DNA of 64,000 bases. Origin: Enterobacteriaceae endosymbiont of Donacia sparganii. Lineage in GTDB: Bacteria; Pseudomonadota; Gammaproteobacteria; Enterobacterales; Enterobacteriaceae. This document shows, piece after piece, positions 63,986-64,000 of the stretch. The DNA lies in contig NZ_CP046196.1 in the NCBI RefSeq assembly GCF_012569045.1, positions 293,382 to 357,381 of the forward strand, read 5' to 3'. Position 1 is the first letter of the stretch, and every line of letters starts with the position of its first letter. The notes beneath the pieces are model-generated. The model was not told the DNA's origin. It did no database searches and saw only the letters and a program-made list of their open reading frames with translations. Position numbers and translations under genes: made by a program.

Positions 63986-64000
63986 TTACAACCCACAATT

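Overview
The window is a compact stretch of chromosome from a heavily reduced, very AT-rich gammaproteobacterium, almost certainly an obligate intracellular (probably insect) symbiont derived from Enterobacterales. By eye, protein-coding DNA is about one-fifth G+C. Nearly every gene has its closest recognisable counterpart in Escherichia coli, often at full length and in E. coli order, but with intermediate genes deleted (lptE, ybeZ, ybeX, rimP, nlpI, folP, glmM, priB, ybaB, recR, damX, dam, gph are missing where E. coli has them). Coding density is high, no phage, transposon, CRISPR or plasmid gene is visible, and the genetic code is standard. I cannot name the species.

Layout. 1-14704: serC-aroA; the chain miaB-ybeY-leuS-holA-mrdA-mrdB (minus strand) behind a three-tRNA operon (Met, Leu, Gln); glnS (plus); ybfF-fldA (minus). 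14788-30558: pgi (plus), then the nusA block secG-tRNA Leu-tRNA fMet-nusA-infB-rbfA-truB-rpsO-pnp-deaD (minus), a gene-free kilobase, and rlmE-ftsH (minus). 30735-49037: a fused translation/transcription super-cluster (minus): fkpA, tusDCB, rpsL-rpsG-fusA-tuf-secE-nusG-rplKAJL-rpoBC. 49095-51134: asd and ung (minus). 51282-59612: rpsF-rpsR-rplI, ffs (SRP RNA), dnaX, htpG, aroK-aroB-rpe-trpS (plus). 59648-63985: crp, tRNAs Thr-Gly-Tyr-Thr, 5S and a complete 23S rRNA (minus); the 16S would lie to the right of the window.

How the genes work together. Most of the window is core information processing: ribosomal proteins, translation factors, aminoacyl-tRNA synthetases, RNA polymerase, tRNA modification (miaB, truB, tusBCD), rRNA maturation (ybeY, rlmE, rbfA), the clamp loader (dnaX, holA) and protein quality control (ftsH, htpG, fkpA). 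The metabolic genes kept are serC, three shikimate-pathway genes (aroK, aroB, aroA) and asd. This fits a symbiont that makes aromatic and aspartate-family amino acids, although the rest of those pathways lies outside the window. mrdA/mrdB point to a retained rod-shape cell-wall machinery.

No new multi-gene system is evident. The best leads are subtle: a CRP whose cAMP-phosphate ligands are replaced while its DNA-recognition helix is intact; a leucyl-tRNA synthetase whose editing domain has lost its signatures; a tuf-centred fusion of the str and beta operons, with the tRNA cluster that precedes tufB in E. coli detached beside the rRNA operon; a clamp-loader subunit cut back to its ATPase and collar; and a set of long, almost GC-free perfect hairpins, the largest (22-bp arms) just upstream of crp.
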